Source: Mesocentrotus franciscanus
Lineage: Eukaryota; Echinodermata; Echinoidea; Camarodonta; Strongylocentrotidae
Reading direction: 5' to 3'
Assembly (NCBI GenBank): GCA_037976565.1
Contig: CP137671.1
Coordinates: 18,915,910 to 18,979,909 of the forward strand
DNA length: 64,000 nt
This document shows positions 47,165 to 58,206 of the stretch, in pieces (position 1 is the stretch's first letter; every line of letters begins with the position of its first letter). The position numbers were made by a program, and so were the translations under genes. The notes beneath the pieces were generated by a model that did no database searches, had not been told where the DNA came from, and saw only the letters and a list, made by a program, of their open reading frames with translations.

Positions 47165-49300
47165 AGAAAGAAAAGAGAAAAGGAAAATACGGAGATTAAA
47201 CGAGCCCCCAATGAACGGAAACAACAAGGCAGCTACAATTTATCAATTTACATGTTTGGACTTCTAAAGAGTGTGACTTTAAAGATCGGCAACTTATTTT
47301 AAATAGAGGCAATGAACTACTTGATTGAATATTTAAAGGGAGTTTATTGAAAAGATATGGACCTTGGTATAAAAAACTGCGTTTACGATATTCGGTAAAT
47401 ACCTGGGGAACAACTAATTTACTATTCTTTGCATACCTGGTGGTATATATTATTGGCCTTATTAATAACAAACGATCCAGATATTCAGGTGTTTGGCTAT
47501 TCAATTTTTTAAAACCATAATGCAAAATTGATACTTTATTCTTTCTTCAATTGTTTGCCACTTTAAACTCAATAAAAATGGTATAACCGTTGTTCTATTA
47601 GACAGATTAAATATCATTCTTATAAACTTATTTTGAAATCTTTGTAATCGATCTATAACTATTTTAGAACGCAATCCCCATATGATACAGCAATAGTCAA
47701 TGTGTGGCAAAATGAGAGAATAATATAATCTGATCATGTTTTAACGGGAGATATACTGTTTAACTCTACGAATGGATGCTATTGCTCGAGTAATTTTATT
47801 CACAGTGTTTTCTACATGCTTCGACAAATTAAGTTTTGTGTCCAAGGTAATTCCTAAGTATTTGAAATGTTTAACAAACTCTATTCTTTCGTTTTTAAAA
47901 TATATATTCAACACCTGGTTGCATGATTTATTCTTGGTACCAAATATCATCACCTTTGTTTTATCTGTATTTAACAAAAGTTTGTTTAAGTCTTTCCAAG
48001 TTGAAATTAGATCACATTGATTTTGAAGCTTACTTTCTAAGTCATTTACTTCCTTACTTTTACAGAATATAGCAGTGTCATCTGCATATAGTGAAATTTT
48101 AAAATCATTTGATACTCTAACATTACATAAATCATTAATATACAAGCAACAAATTTAGGGCGCCAAAGTTGACCCTTGTGGGACACCTGATTTGACTGTT
48201 AAAAAATTACTATTTACTCCATTTATATACACAAAATGGTTTATATTTGTAAGATGCTCATTAAACCATAATAACTCATTTGATAAAATCCCGTAATATT
48301 TCAATTTTTGAATTATAAGTGAATGCGGTATGAGATCAAACGCTTTTCGTAAATCTAAAAAAAAACGCCACCAGATATAAAGCCATCGGTTTGATTTTCC
48401 AACAAATATTCAGAAATGTCACATAAACACGTAGCAGTCAAATGAAATTTTCTGTAACCAGATTGGGATTTCTCAAGCAAAGAATTTTCAGACAAATAGG
48501 AATATAATTGTTTTACTAGTTTGTCTAAAATCTTCGAAATAATTGGGAGAATTGATATTGGTCTATAATTGTTTAGGTCTGTTTTACGTTTACCTTTATG
48601 TAGAGGCATTATTTTAGCAATTTCAAATTCCTTTGGTATTTGACTTTGGCTAAGTGACATATTGAAAAGATTTGAAATAAAAAACTGATGATACTTCTTT
48701 AAATGTATTCATGCTATTCAGATCCACGTCCTCAACGGGAGGAACCATTTTATATACATCATGAAATGTGTTATTGAATGCATTTGCCAAGTCTTCTTGA
48801 TTTTTATTAATTTGTCCATCTATTAGAGTGTCAAAACTGTTACTGCACTTGTTTCCTGGAATGAACTCTTTTAAAACTTTCCAATTTTTTTGCATATCGT
48901 TACTTGTTTTATCTAAAGTGTCATTATAGTATTTCTTTTTCAATTTTTTGTTAAGATTATTAGCTCTGTTTCTGTACTTTTTAAATTCATTCCAAAAACT
49001 GATATTTTTCGTAACATCAAATTTTCTTTTGTTATAATCACGTTCTCTTGAAATTTCAAGATATTCTTCTGTTATCCAAGCTGCTCCTTTTGATTTTCTT
49101 CTCACTGATACTATTGGCGCATGTTTATCACATACGCGATTAAACAAATTCTTAAAGCTTTCCAAGAACTCATCGATACTATCATTGTTTAAACTATTCC
49201 AATCAGTATTTCGTAAAACTCGAAAAAAACTGTTCCTCATTAAACTGATAGCACAGTACACATGATCCATACAACTTACAAGCTTACATATTTTCCGAAA
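47165..49300 (-). mobile_element. Decayed CR1/Jockey-type LINE, 5'-truncated
   Basis: Minus-strand reverse transcriptase in several broken frames. From 5' to 3': a pre-RT linker (about 49290-48690; FWNEFKKYRNRANNLNKKLK), fingers (48660-48355; LNNYRPISILPIISKILDKL), palm with SGVPQGSTLAP near 48170, catalytic LYADDTA (47741-48145), and the thumb/C-terminal region (47737-47196; LILPHIDYCCIIWG and FNKLPLNI). No endonuclease domain is present. The 3' end runs directly into truncated UGT exon 3 at about 47155-47165. Confidence 0.92.
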
Positions 49301-49317
49301 GGGGTCTGATTGATCAG

Positions 49318-49407
49318 AGAGAGAGAAAGCGGGGAGAGGGAGAATAAAGATGGTGAGATTGAGGGAGAGACATAACGGGAGAGAAACGGGAAGGGAGATA
49401 TACATGT

Positions 49408-49502
<95 letters not shown>

Positions 49503-49515
49503 AGAGAGAGAGGGG
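49318..49515. repeat. (GA)n microsatellite
   Basis: About 200 bases of GA-rich repeat, with long pure GA runs from 49415 to 49500. Open frames across it are artefacts. Confidence 0.95.
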
Positions 49516-50052
49516 GAGGGGCTGATATTCATATCATGTATTCGACAAAAGCCATATTTCAAAGCTTCCCAAACTCCTTGAAAGACGCTACAAAGACATT
49601 TCAAAGGTATCATTTGCCACTTAACAAACTAGATCAAAAATATTCATAGCCTAATCTGGTTTCAAATTATCCTAAAACAGATCTGATATCAAGGTGGTAC
49701 ATTATTTTGTCCATTTTTGGAAATCAGGCATCGGCAGTCAGTTTAACAAGCACATTGGCAAACTCGTTACATCATAATTAAATAGAGTGTGTAAATATCG
49801 GCACTGAACGGTCGGTCTGTTAGAATTTACTTTGCCATGTTATCTTGTCGGGAAAGAAAATGCATTATGGTGTTCCACGATCGAACCACTGTCAGTCTGT
49901 GTGTATTGCGAGGTATGCTAAGAGGTAAAGGATTTTCTGTTAGACTTCTCCAGCTCCAGATATGAAGAGACTCATCACAGACTTACATGCAGGCTGTCAC
50001 CTCCTCAGAAGCACTGTAAGATCGAAATTTATGAACATTGAAATCAATTAAC
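49516..50052. other. Flank upstream of UGT exon 1, no gene seen
   Basis: AT-rich and presumably the UGT promoter and 5' UTR. No TATA box stands out. Confidence 0.4.
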
Positions 50053-53000
50053 ATGGCTGTTAATATTTTTGGTGTGATTTCTACCAGCCTAACCTGGTTT
50101 TATCTTCTTGTACTGTTATTATCGTGTTGTGTGTCCAGTAGTAAAGTCTTGATATCATCAATGCATGGTGAAGGGAGTCACTTCTTCCTTGGTGCCGCCA
50201 TTGGTGAAGGCTTAGTCCAGCGAGGACACAACGCCACACTTCTCATCAGCAGAGCATACGAACACCGTACCAGGAGCCCAAGTACTCCAATCTATCCTTC
50301 GAAGTGTTTGACCATCACAAGAGGTCCCTTCAAGAGGTCCGAGATTTTTGGAAGGACTTTGGTGTTCTTTCGCTAGGAAAGGTCATGACGGTCTCATTAA
50401 GTCTGTGTTCTACTTGATCGAATCGATGGCAGAGGACTGCGAGGATCTCCTTCTCGATATCGAGCTCATGAAGCGCCTGGAGGGCGTCGACGCTATCGTT
50501 GTCGATATGACTTGGATTTGTGGTATTATGATCAGGGCCGCGCTGGAACGCAACCTGAACTACTCGAAGAAGATAGCCCTGGTGACTCTGACACCTTTCA
50601 CGCCTCAGCCGATAGCGTTGTTTTCGTACGGTTCCTCGTACAATGCAGCCTATCAACCAGAACTCAATACGGGCTTTACCGACAGGATGAGCTTCTTACA
50701 GAGGACAGCCAATCTCCTTCAGTCTGTTGTCTACTCGGTGCTTGGTGCTGCACTGACCATACCGGTATACATGCGCGTAGGGGAGAACACAGGACTTAAA
50801 GATGTCATGAGCACAAAGATGTCTCTCATGAACGATCTTGCCGACTTACACCTTCAAAACTTTGATTTCGCCATCGAGTTCCCGTTCCCGATATCACCAA
50901 ATGTGATTCCAGTCGGAGGTGGGCTGACAGCATGGCCACCTGCACAACTTGACCAGGTGAGCAACTATATAGTTACTGCATGCGGTCTATCCCTTCTTCT
51001 AGACGATTTTTGTTTGTTTAAGATCTATCGTCAAATCCAGTAATGCCTTCGCCATTATGTAAATGTCTATAGGACCTTTCATGCAGTATATAAGAGCACA
51101 TTTTGGGGGGCTTTTTTTTTTTAGCAGTGTTGTTATTTTTGTTATTATTATTTTGTTTGCTTGATGAAAAATCGATTGGTCGGCAAACTTGTCGGCATCT
51201 TTTTATAATACACGATTTACGGCTGTCCCGTGGCAGTCGAGAATTTACAGCAGATAGGGGGGGGGGGTGAAAAAGATGCATGACAAGGCTATACTGAAAT
51301 TGTCTGAAGTTGCTTTTTTTCTCGAAAGTCTTAGCGATTTTATTTCATATCCTAAATAATCCTAATTGATACGTGACCAATGTTTACATCATCAGGAACT
51401 GGAAGATTTCATGGAGAGTTCAGGCGACCATGGTGTCATTCTCTTCACCCTCGGAACGTACTTCGGCGAGATAACGATCATTCAACCGGGATTTGCCGAG
51501 CAGTTTGCCGAAGCTTTCCGAAGATTGCCACAGAAGGTGATCTGGCAGGTGAAGGATCCACTCGGCGAAATCGACGTTCCTCCCAACGTGAAGATCACGC
51601 CCTGGGTACCTCAGAATGATCTACTGGGTGAGCTCCGGGGAGTGATGATACCGCTGTACTTGTGGTGCATGTACGTGGTGGTGGTGTTGGTGAGAGGGGG
51701 GGGTATGAGCCGAAGTCAAAATATGATGTTGCATATTAAGATCTTTGAGTCAGTTTGGCTGTGTGACCAGATGATAAGTCCCTGATGCGAGCGAGGTGTA
51801 GTGTATACCATTCAAATCGACGATACCGACACGAGACCGACAACAGATCACATTAACCCAGAGTTCGAGTCGGTTGGTGGTACGTGTTAACAGTCCCTTA
51901 ATTTTAAAGGCCTCTTATTGGCAAACAAAACTGACGTCAAAATATATATAGTGATGTTTCACTTTCCAATGCAATATCAAAAGATTGTTTGGAAATGCCA
52001 TCTGAAACTGATCAGCTCAATACATTCCAAAAGCAATGTACAAAACAAACTATTCTATATCCAATAAGGCAATATCATGCATCCATCTTTTTTTTCCGTA
52101 TCTTATATAATTATCCATCTAAACAAAATATTTTCTATCCCTTCTACTCAAAGGTCATCCAAAGACCCGAGTATTTCTTTATCAGGGAGGCAACAACGGA
52201 TTCCAGGAAGCCTGCTATCACGGCGTACCCATAGTCGTCGTCCGCTCCACGGGGACCAGTTCGACGTCGCCGCCAGGGTCGTAGCTCGAGGGATGGGCAG
52301 GAAGATCGAAAAGGTGGCTGCCAGTGCTGATGTTATCTATGATACCTTACAAGACGTCATCAGTGATCCAAAGTGAGTTTGTAGAGCAGAAAGTGGGAAT
52401 TAAACTTAATTGTAGAGGTGCCGTATAGTTGAGTGGTTAAGCACTTGACCTGAAATGCAAAGGTCGTTGGTTCGATCTCCGATCGACACGTAAAATACTG
52501 TCCTTTATAGGAAGACATTAATCTACTTTTGCCACTCCATACCCAGGAGAGAAATGGGGACCTGGTATGATGACTTTGAGGATGACAAAAAGCCTTTGTG
52601 ATAGATATGCCGCCTCGGTGACCATGGTTGATTGTAGGAATTGGAAATTTGCACGTGAATGAATTCGATGAACATGATAATAATGATCTGTACTGAACTC
52701 TTAGAGACGAGATTCCGTATTAAGCGCTATAAAAATCCAGATTTATTATTAATTATTAATTTATATTTATTGAAAAGCAGCTGTTACATGATAGCAGTTT
52801 TTTACCGTGATTAATACAAAGTCGAAGTCAAATCTTTGAATCATTTGTGTTTGTGTGTCTGAGTGTGAAGGCAATTGTGTTTGTGCAGGCGTGTATCAAT
52901 CAGATATGATTATATTTATGTCTGGGGACCAACGTCACCATCCGAAAGACGTGATTCAGTCTCGAACAGGGGTCCGCCTAAATCAGAGAGCTGACCGTAC

Positions 53001-53998
53001 CACGGACATTACCGCTAGACCAACTCACATCTCTTTAAATCCTGCGTAATTGAGGGCTTTAAGACATTCAGAAAGGGCGTGTTTACGAGTGCATGGTTAC
53101 AACGTCCTTCAAATGGTGCCGCCCCCTTCCCTTTCCCGAGGGCGTTGATATAATAAGAACAGGCACTCATTTCAAATGTTTATCTGTGTGGGGTCATGAG
53201 TAATTTAAAAGAGTATGAAGAATTTTTCGCACATTGCCGACAAATCCACCAAAATGTTTTCTATAAAGTTTACCTATTCATCCCTTTGTTTACCATAGTT
53301 TGAAATTTCGTTGTATGCTTTTTCAGTTACTTTGTTGGCAAATTTTCGATAAAAAGACCTTTGGCAAAATCATTTTCGCCCAACACTCCCATTCAGTAAA
53401 TTTATGTTTTAGCTACTCGACCGCCATTTTGTGGCGTGGAATAATTTAAGATGTATATCGCAGCAACGCCTTCCATAAATTGTGTTTATCTGTCAACGCA
53501 TGGTACCATGATCCAGGAGAATCTTACTCTAACTGTCTTTCAACTTGATGTCAATATTATATTTTCAAAGTATAAGGCTTAAGCTCTGGACCCCTTTTCA
53601 TCTTGCAAAGGGTTCCACCATGCAAGTCTGTAGCCGATATATACATGGTAGAATCGCGATTAAATATATGCCCCGATCAAAATGAAAGAAATGTTAACCG
53701 AATAACATTTTCCTCTTCATACAGGTACACTGCAGTGGCTAAAGAAGTTTCTGCCATCATCAGGGAAAGGCCCATGCAGGCACGAGAACGCGCAACATTC
53801 TGGATAGAACACGTGATCAAATATGGCGGACAGTACCTCAAAACATCTGCAAGGGATCTTTCCCTGATAGAGTTTTTCATGATCGACGTCCTCGCATTTC
53901 TTCTACTGCTTGCTACAGCTATACTTCTCATAGCTATATTTGGTGTTCGATTATGTTGTCGAATGGTCTGTGGAAAGAGGAAAGCAAAATTAGACTGA
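50053..53998 (+). CDS. UDP-glucuronosyltransferase, four exons, three frameshifts
   Basis: Exons 50053-50956, 51396-51627, 52154-52372, 53725-53998. UGTs are ER-membrane enzymes that move a sugar from a UDP-sugar to lipophilic acceptors. Seen: a signal peptide ([19 protein letters not shown]); the catalytic His in [19 protein letters not shown]; the partner Asp in [22 protein letters not shown]; the donor-binding signature from [11 protein letters not shown] across the exon 2/3 junction to [19 protein letters not shown]; a C-terminal membrane helix and a KxKxx-type tail (KAKLD) facing the cytosol. Relative to the family frame, single bases are missing after 50268 (CGT|AC), near 50381 (GGAAAGGT) and near 52231 (GTCGTCC). 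All splice sites and the stop are intact. It is either a young pseudogene or a gene with sequencing indels. The usual HGG of the donor motif reads QGG here. Confidence 0.88.
52412..52745 (+). mobile_element. SINE in UGT intron 3
   Basis: Full-length tRNA-derived SINE: A-box-like AGTTGAGTGGTTA, B-box-like TGGTTCGATCTC, body TACTTTTGCCACTCC, tail TTAAGCGCTATAAAAATCC. It starts 40 bases after exon 3. Confidence 0.9.
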
Positions 53999-54471
53999 GG
54001 TGACCAAGCTAGGGTACCTCTAGATGGAGGGGGTGGTGTTGCAGGATATGTGGCATCCTCCATGATGGGCGTACGAGTTGGGATGAGGGGCTGCTGATCG
54101 TAAGCTCCTCAAGATTTGGTAATTCAAAATATTCTTGCAATCATATTTCGGCACCAGTTGCCTCATATCAAGGGCACCTAGGTGGTCTATTAGAATATTT
54201 TGAAATGTCCTTTATAATTAGTAATTTGTTATTAAAAAAAGTTCGCCCACTTGCATACTCACACATTTTATTTTTTTAAGGGGAGCTAATATTCGGCAAA
54301 AAAAGACGTCAACCAACATCGAGATTGTGCCTTTGGTCTGTGTTGGTGACAGTGACACCCCTCACCTAATATATTTTCTGTTGGTAAATCTTTTTTTTTA
54401 AATGTATTTATCATTATAATATCGATAAATGCCCTAATTGATTATTATTTTATTTATTCTTGCATAAGGAA

Positions 54472-54477
54472 AATAAA
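54472..54477 (+). promoter_or_regulatory. Candidate UGT polyadenylation signal
   Basis: AATAAA about 470 bases downstream of the UGT stop. Its counterpart exists in the left arm on the minus strand. Confidence 0.4.
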
Positions 54478-54611
54478 AGGATCCGATGTGTTTCAAATGT
54501 TAAATTATGATGACGTGTTGGTGCTCTGAAATTTGTCCGAAAATTTAGGACCTGTTGAGGTTGGTGGTGTCTTTGCCACCTTTTTGGGCAAATTTGGTAC
54601 ATTATCCTTTA

Positions 54612-55140
54612 AAGATACTATGTCCCTTTTGCAGCCAACATCAAATTCTGTAGAACTTTGCAGGAATTATGAATATGTCATGTATGTCCTATCTGTGAAA
54701 TTTAAACGTTAGCAGTGTCCTAATATTCAAATTATGCAAGGAAACCTGTTTACTTGCTAGACTTCACTGTCAGACACTATTGAGTGACTGACTGGCTTTT
54801 TCATCTTTGGTAATAACATACATAAAATGAGCTGTAAAGGGTACATGAGCATTTGTCTACATCAACAACCCACTTCTTGTAATGGCCAAAATTAAACTGA
54901 TTGAATCTTTGCGCAGAATAAAACGTACCACCATTCGGTACAATGGTCTGAAAAATCAGACTATTACTTACTGGCTCTATTGCTCATAAGTCAATTCGAC
55001 AACTAATAGTCGTTATTTTCCAACTTATTTTCAAGCACCCCCCCCTTCTTTTTAGGGAAGTTCTAAATTAGTATTGTCTTTCTAATGCCATTGGAATTTA
55101 ACCTTTTCATTTTTGGCCTGCAAATGGGACATAGTACCTT
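54612..55140. mobile_element. 529-bp MITE with TA target duplication, right arm only
   Basis: Ends AAGATACTATGTCCC and, inverted, AAGGTACTATGTCCC, followed inward by TTTGCAG words, flanked by TA on both sides. The left arm has the empty site (CCTTCAATGGGCC). No open frame of note. Confidence 0.9.
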
Positions 55141-56205
55141 TAATGGGCCATATCTGGAAACGTATCTGGTAATGATGGCTTTTCTTTATCCTGAATCGTA
55201 ATTAAACGATTGAAATAAAGCCATATAATTATGGTATAAAATATGGAAGCTTTTTTTACGCGTACATTTTTTTTTAGAGATGAGGATCAGAGCGGTTGTA
55301 ACTCTGGCAAAGACGAAGAATCGAAGTGTTGGAAAATATGAACATGGGGGGAGGGGGTTTTATTGTGTATTTCGTGGTATGGAAGTCGCAATTTTTCACA
55401 GTAGCCCTTTGCCATCAATGTATAAATGACTCCTTAATCTTAAAATCTGTTTAGGCCTAATATTTTAATTCCTATATCTGCATACACAATTATCAAGCGA
55501 TTCAATATTTCCTTTCCCAAATATACATGAATTTCTGAAGGAAATAACTTTTCTATTTATGCTGCTGGATTCGAAGATTTTCAGCAACTCCGAGGTAAAA
55601 TTCATAGGCCAAATTGTTGATATCATTAACATTTATTATGACCGATGTTATTCGACGATTTAATAGCCTATTATGCAAGTCATGATTAAAATATTACCAT
55701 GTATAGTCTTAAGTATTTTTGTTGCAAAAAATATAGAAATGGTGAAAAATAAGAGTATGCTGTTTATTATATCATAGGTCTAGTTACCAGTACAGAACAA
55801 ATGGAAAAATAAAACCTAATTGATAAACATATTATTAGGCCTACATGGTTATTTGTGATATTGGGCAGAATAATGATGATGGTGGTGAATTTATGTTGAT
55901 TAAGAAATTGTATGCCATACACTTAATTTGATACATAATATAATTCCACAGTGGTATTCTCTATAACTCTAAATAAGTTGTGATATATGTGCTTAATAAG
56001 TTGTCATTTTACATGTGTAGCATATAATGAGCCCATTTTTGTTTTGTTCCAAAAAGAGGCTTTGCAAATGACGGCCACTACTAGTGTAAACAATAAATTT
56101 GTTTCTATATATAATTTGGCCAAGGGCTGTGTTGGCTGTGTTGTCTCAACAATTTCATCAGATACACATGTTTATATATCAGCTTTCTAGTGAAGGCAGT
56201 GGTGT

Positions 56206-56462
56206 CAGAGGCGGATCCAGGGGGCGTGGGGCGCACGCCCCCCCCCCTTCCTTCCGAAAAAGATAGCAGGAAAAAGGCTAAGAAATATTCACATAAATGT
56301 TGAGTTTACGCATTCAGAAATGCCTCAGAATGTACCCTAGAGCATCTTAAGGTTCAACATTTTCCGGGGCCCTTAAGCGGCCCGGACCCCACGCCGTAAA
56401 GGCTTCGCGCTCACAATTTCGTACATTTCACGCCCCCTTGGTAAATCCTGGATCCGCTCCTG
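56206..56462. mobile_element. 257-bp MITE, CAGAGGCGGATCCAG ends
   Basis: CAGAGGCGGATCCAGG at the left and the inverse of CAGGAGCGGATCCAGG at the right. The direct repeat GGTGT flanks both sides. The interior is GC-rich near the ends with CGCACGCCCCC runs. hAT-like ends (CAG..CTG) are suggestive only. Confidence 0.82.
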
Positions 56463-56553
56463 GGTGTATATATAGCGATTATAAATGTTTCTCCCGTCAT
56501 CAAAATGATGGCTACATAACGACACAAAGTGATTCATGTGGATTACACATTTT

Positions 56554-58206
56554 TAGCTTTCTGAGCATAAAACCACATACTTTTCAAGGAAAATGGAAGG
56601 TAGGCCTACATTTAAAAAAAACCCTACATAATAACAGTAAAATAGATTTAAACTCATTTGTTATTGTTGTGGTGAAATATGGAATGAAAGGTCACAAAGC
56701 AATTTCCTAGAAGATAATAAATTATGGACGACAAAAAAACCCTCAAAATCTGTAAGGGGGATAGAACAAAAATCGAAATTGAACTAAACTAGAGGTTGCA
56801 TAAGAGGAACTAGAGGTTGGGTCTGATATATAAAGCACACATAAATAAAGGAGCGGAACTAGAGGTTGCATGAGCAAGAACAAACTGCCCAGCTAGCACA
56901 AAAACATTATAAGAACATCATGATAATGTTTGGCCTAACATTTGGGAAATGTTTTGTTCAAATGTTAAAATCATATGAAAATGTATGGTCTTGTGATTTT
57001 CAAGAAAACATTTTTATAACGTTAGATACCAACATCAATAAAACATAATAAAAATATTTTTTAAACATTAATCTTAGACATCATAACTATCAATTTGATA
57101 TTATCAAAAATGTTGATAAAACATATTAATGATATCTTTAAAATATATAAAGGAAATGTTATAAAAATGTCAGCCATCTATTTCTAAGACCATACATTTT
57201 GATATCATTTAAACGTTTCATAGAAACATTAAAATATTGTTACTCTCAAATGTTTTAAATATGTTATTTAGAAATGTTAATGAAATGTTGTAATGATATC
57301 TTATTAATGTTTGAAGGAAATGTTATAAAAATGTCAGCCCTCTTTTTCTAAGACCATACATTTTGATATCATTTTAACATTAGCTTTCTGAGCATAAAAC
57401 CACATACTTTTCAAGGAAAATGGAAGGTAGGCCTACATTTAAAAAAAACCCTACATAATAACAGTAAAATAGATTTAAACTCATTTGTTATTGTTGTGGT
57501 GAAATATGGAATGAAAGGTCACAAAGCAATTTCCTAGAAGATAATAAATTATGGACGACAAAAAACCCTCAAAATCTGTAAGGGGGATAGAACAAAAATC
57601 GAAATTGAACTAAACTAGAGGTTGCATAAGAGGAACTAGAGGTTGGGTCTGATATATAAAGCACACATAAATAAAGGAGCGGAACTAGAGGTTGCATGAG
57701 CAAGAACAAACTGCCCAGCTAGCACAAAAACATTATAAGAACATCATGATAATGTTTGGCCTAACATTTGGGAAATGTTTTGTTCAAATGTTAAAATCAT
57801 ATGAAAATGTATGGTCTTGTGATTTTCAAGAAAACATTTTTATAACGTTAGATACCAACATCAATAAAACATAATAAAAATATTTTTTAAACATTAATCT
57901 TAGACATCATAACTATCAATTTGATATTATCAAAAATGTTGATAAACATATTAATGATATCTTTAAAATATATAAAGGAAATGTTATAAAAATGTCAGCC
58001 ATCTATTTCTAAGACCATACATTTTGATATCATTTAAACGTTTCATAGAAACATTAAAATATTGTTACTCTCAAATGTTTTAAATATGTTATTTAGAAAT
58101 GTTAATGAAATGTTGTAATGATATCTTATTAATGTTTGAAGGAAATGTTATAAAAATGTCAGCCCTCTTTTTCTAAGACCATACATTTTGATATCATTTT
58201 AACATT
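56554..58206 (+). repeat. 827-bp direct tandem duplication
   Basis: The unit 56554-57380 is repeated at 57381-58206 with very few differences; both start TAGCTTTCTGAGCATAAAAC and include the same 60-codon chance frame. The second half of each unit already consists of the satellite monomers, so the duplication joins the array to its left flank. Confidence 0.92.

Larger units (their letters stand above)
52178..55895 (+). repeat. Right arm of the large UGT inverted duplication
   Basis: Reverse-complement partner of 43455-47154. It begins inside UGT exon 3 and continues through the terminal exon and about 1.9 kb of 3' flank to a GATGATGGTGGTG phrase, beyond which the two sides differ. It contains the SINE shared with the left arm and a private 529-bp MITE. 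Confidence 0.92.

Noticed and set aside
49350..49649. Arg/Glu repeat protein
   Set aside because: Translation of the GA microsatellite.
56866..57874. Two identical 60-codon frames as a duplicated gene
   Set aside because: They lie within the 827-bp duplication of AT-rich repeat DNA and show no protein-like composition or splice context.
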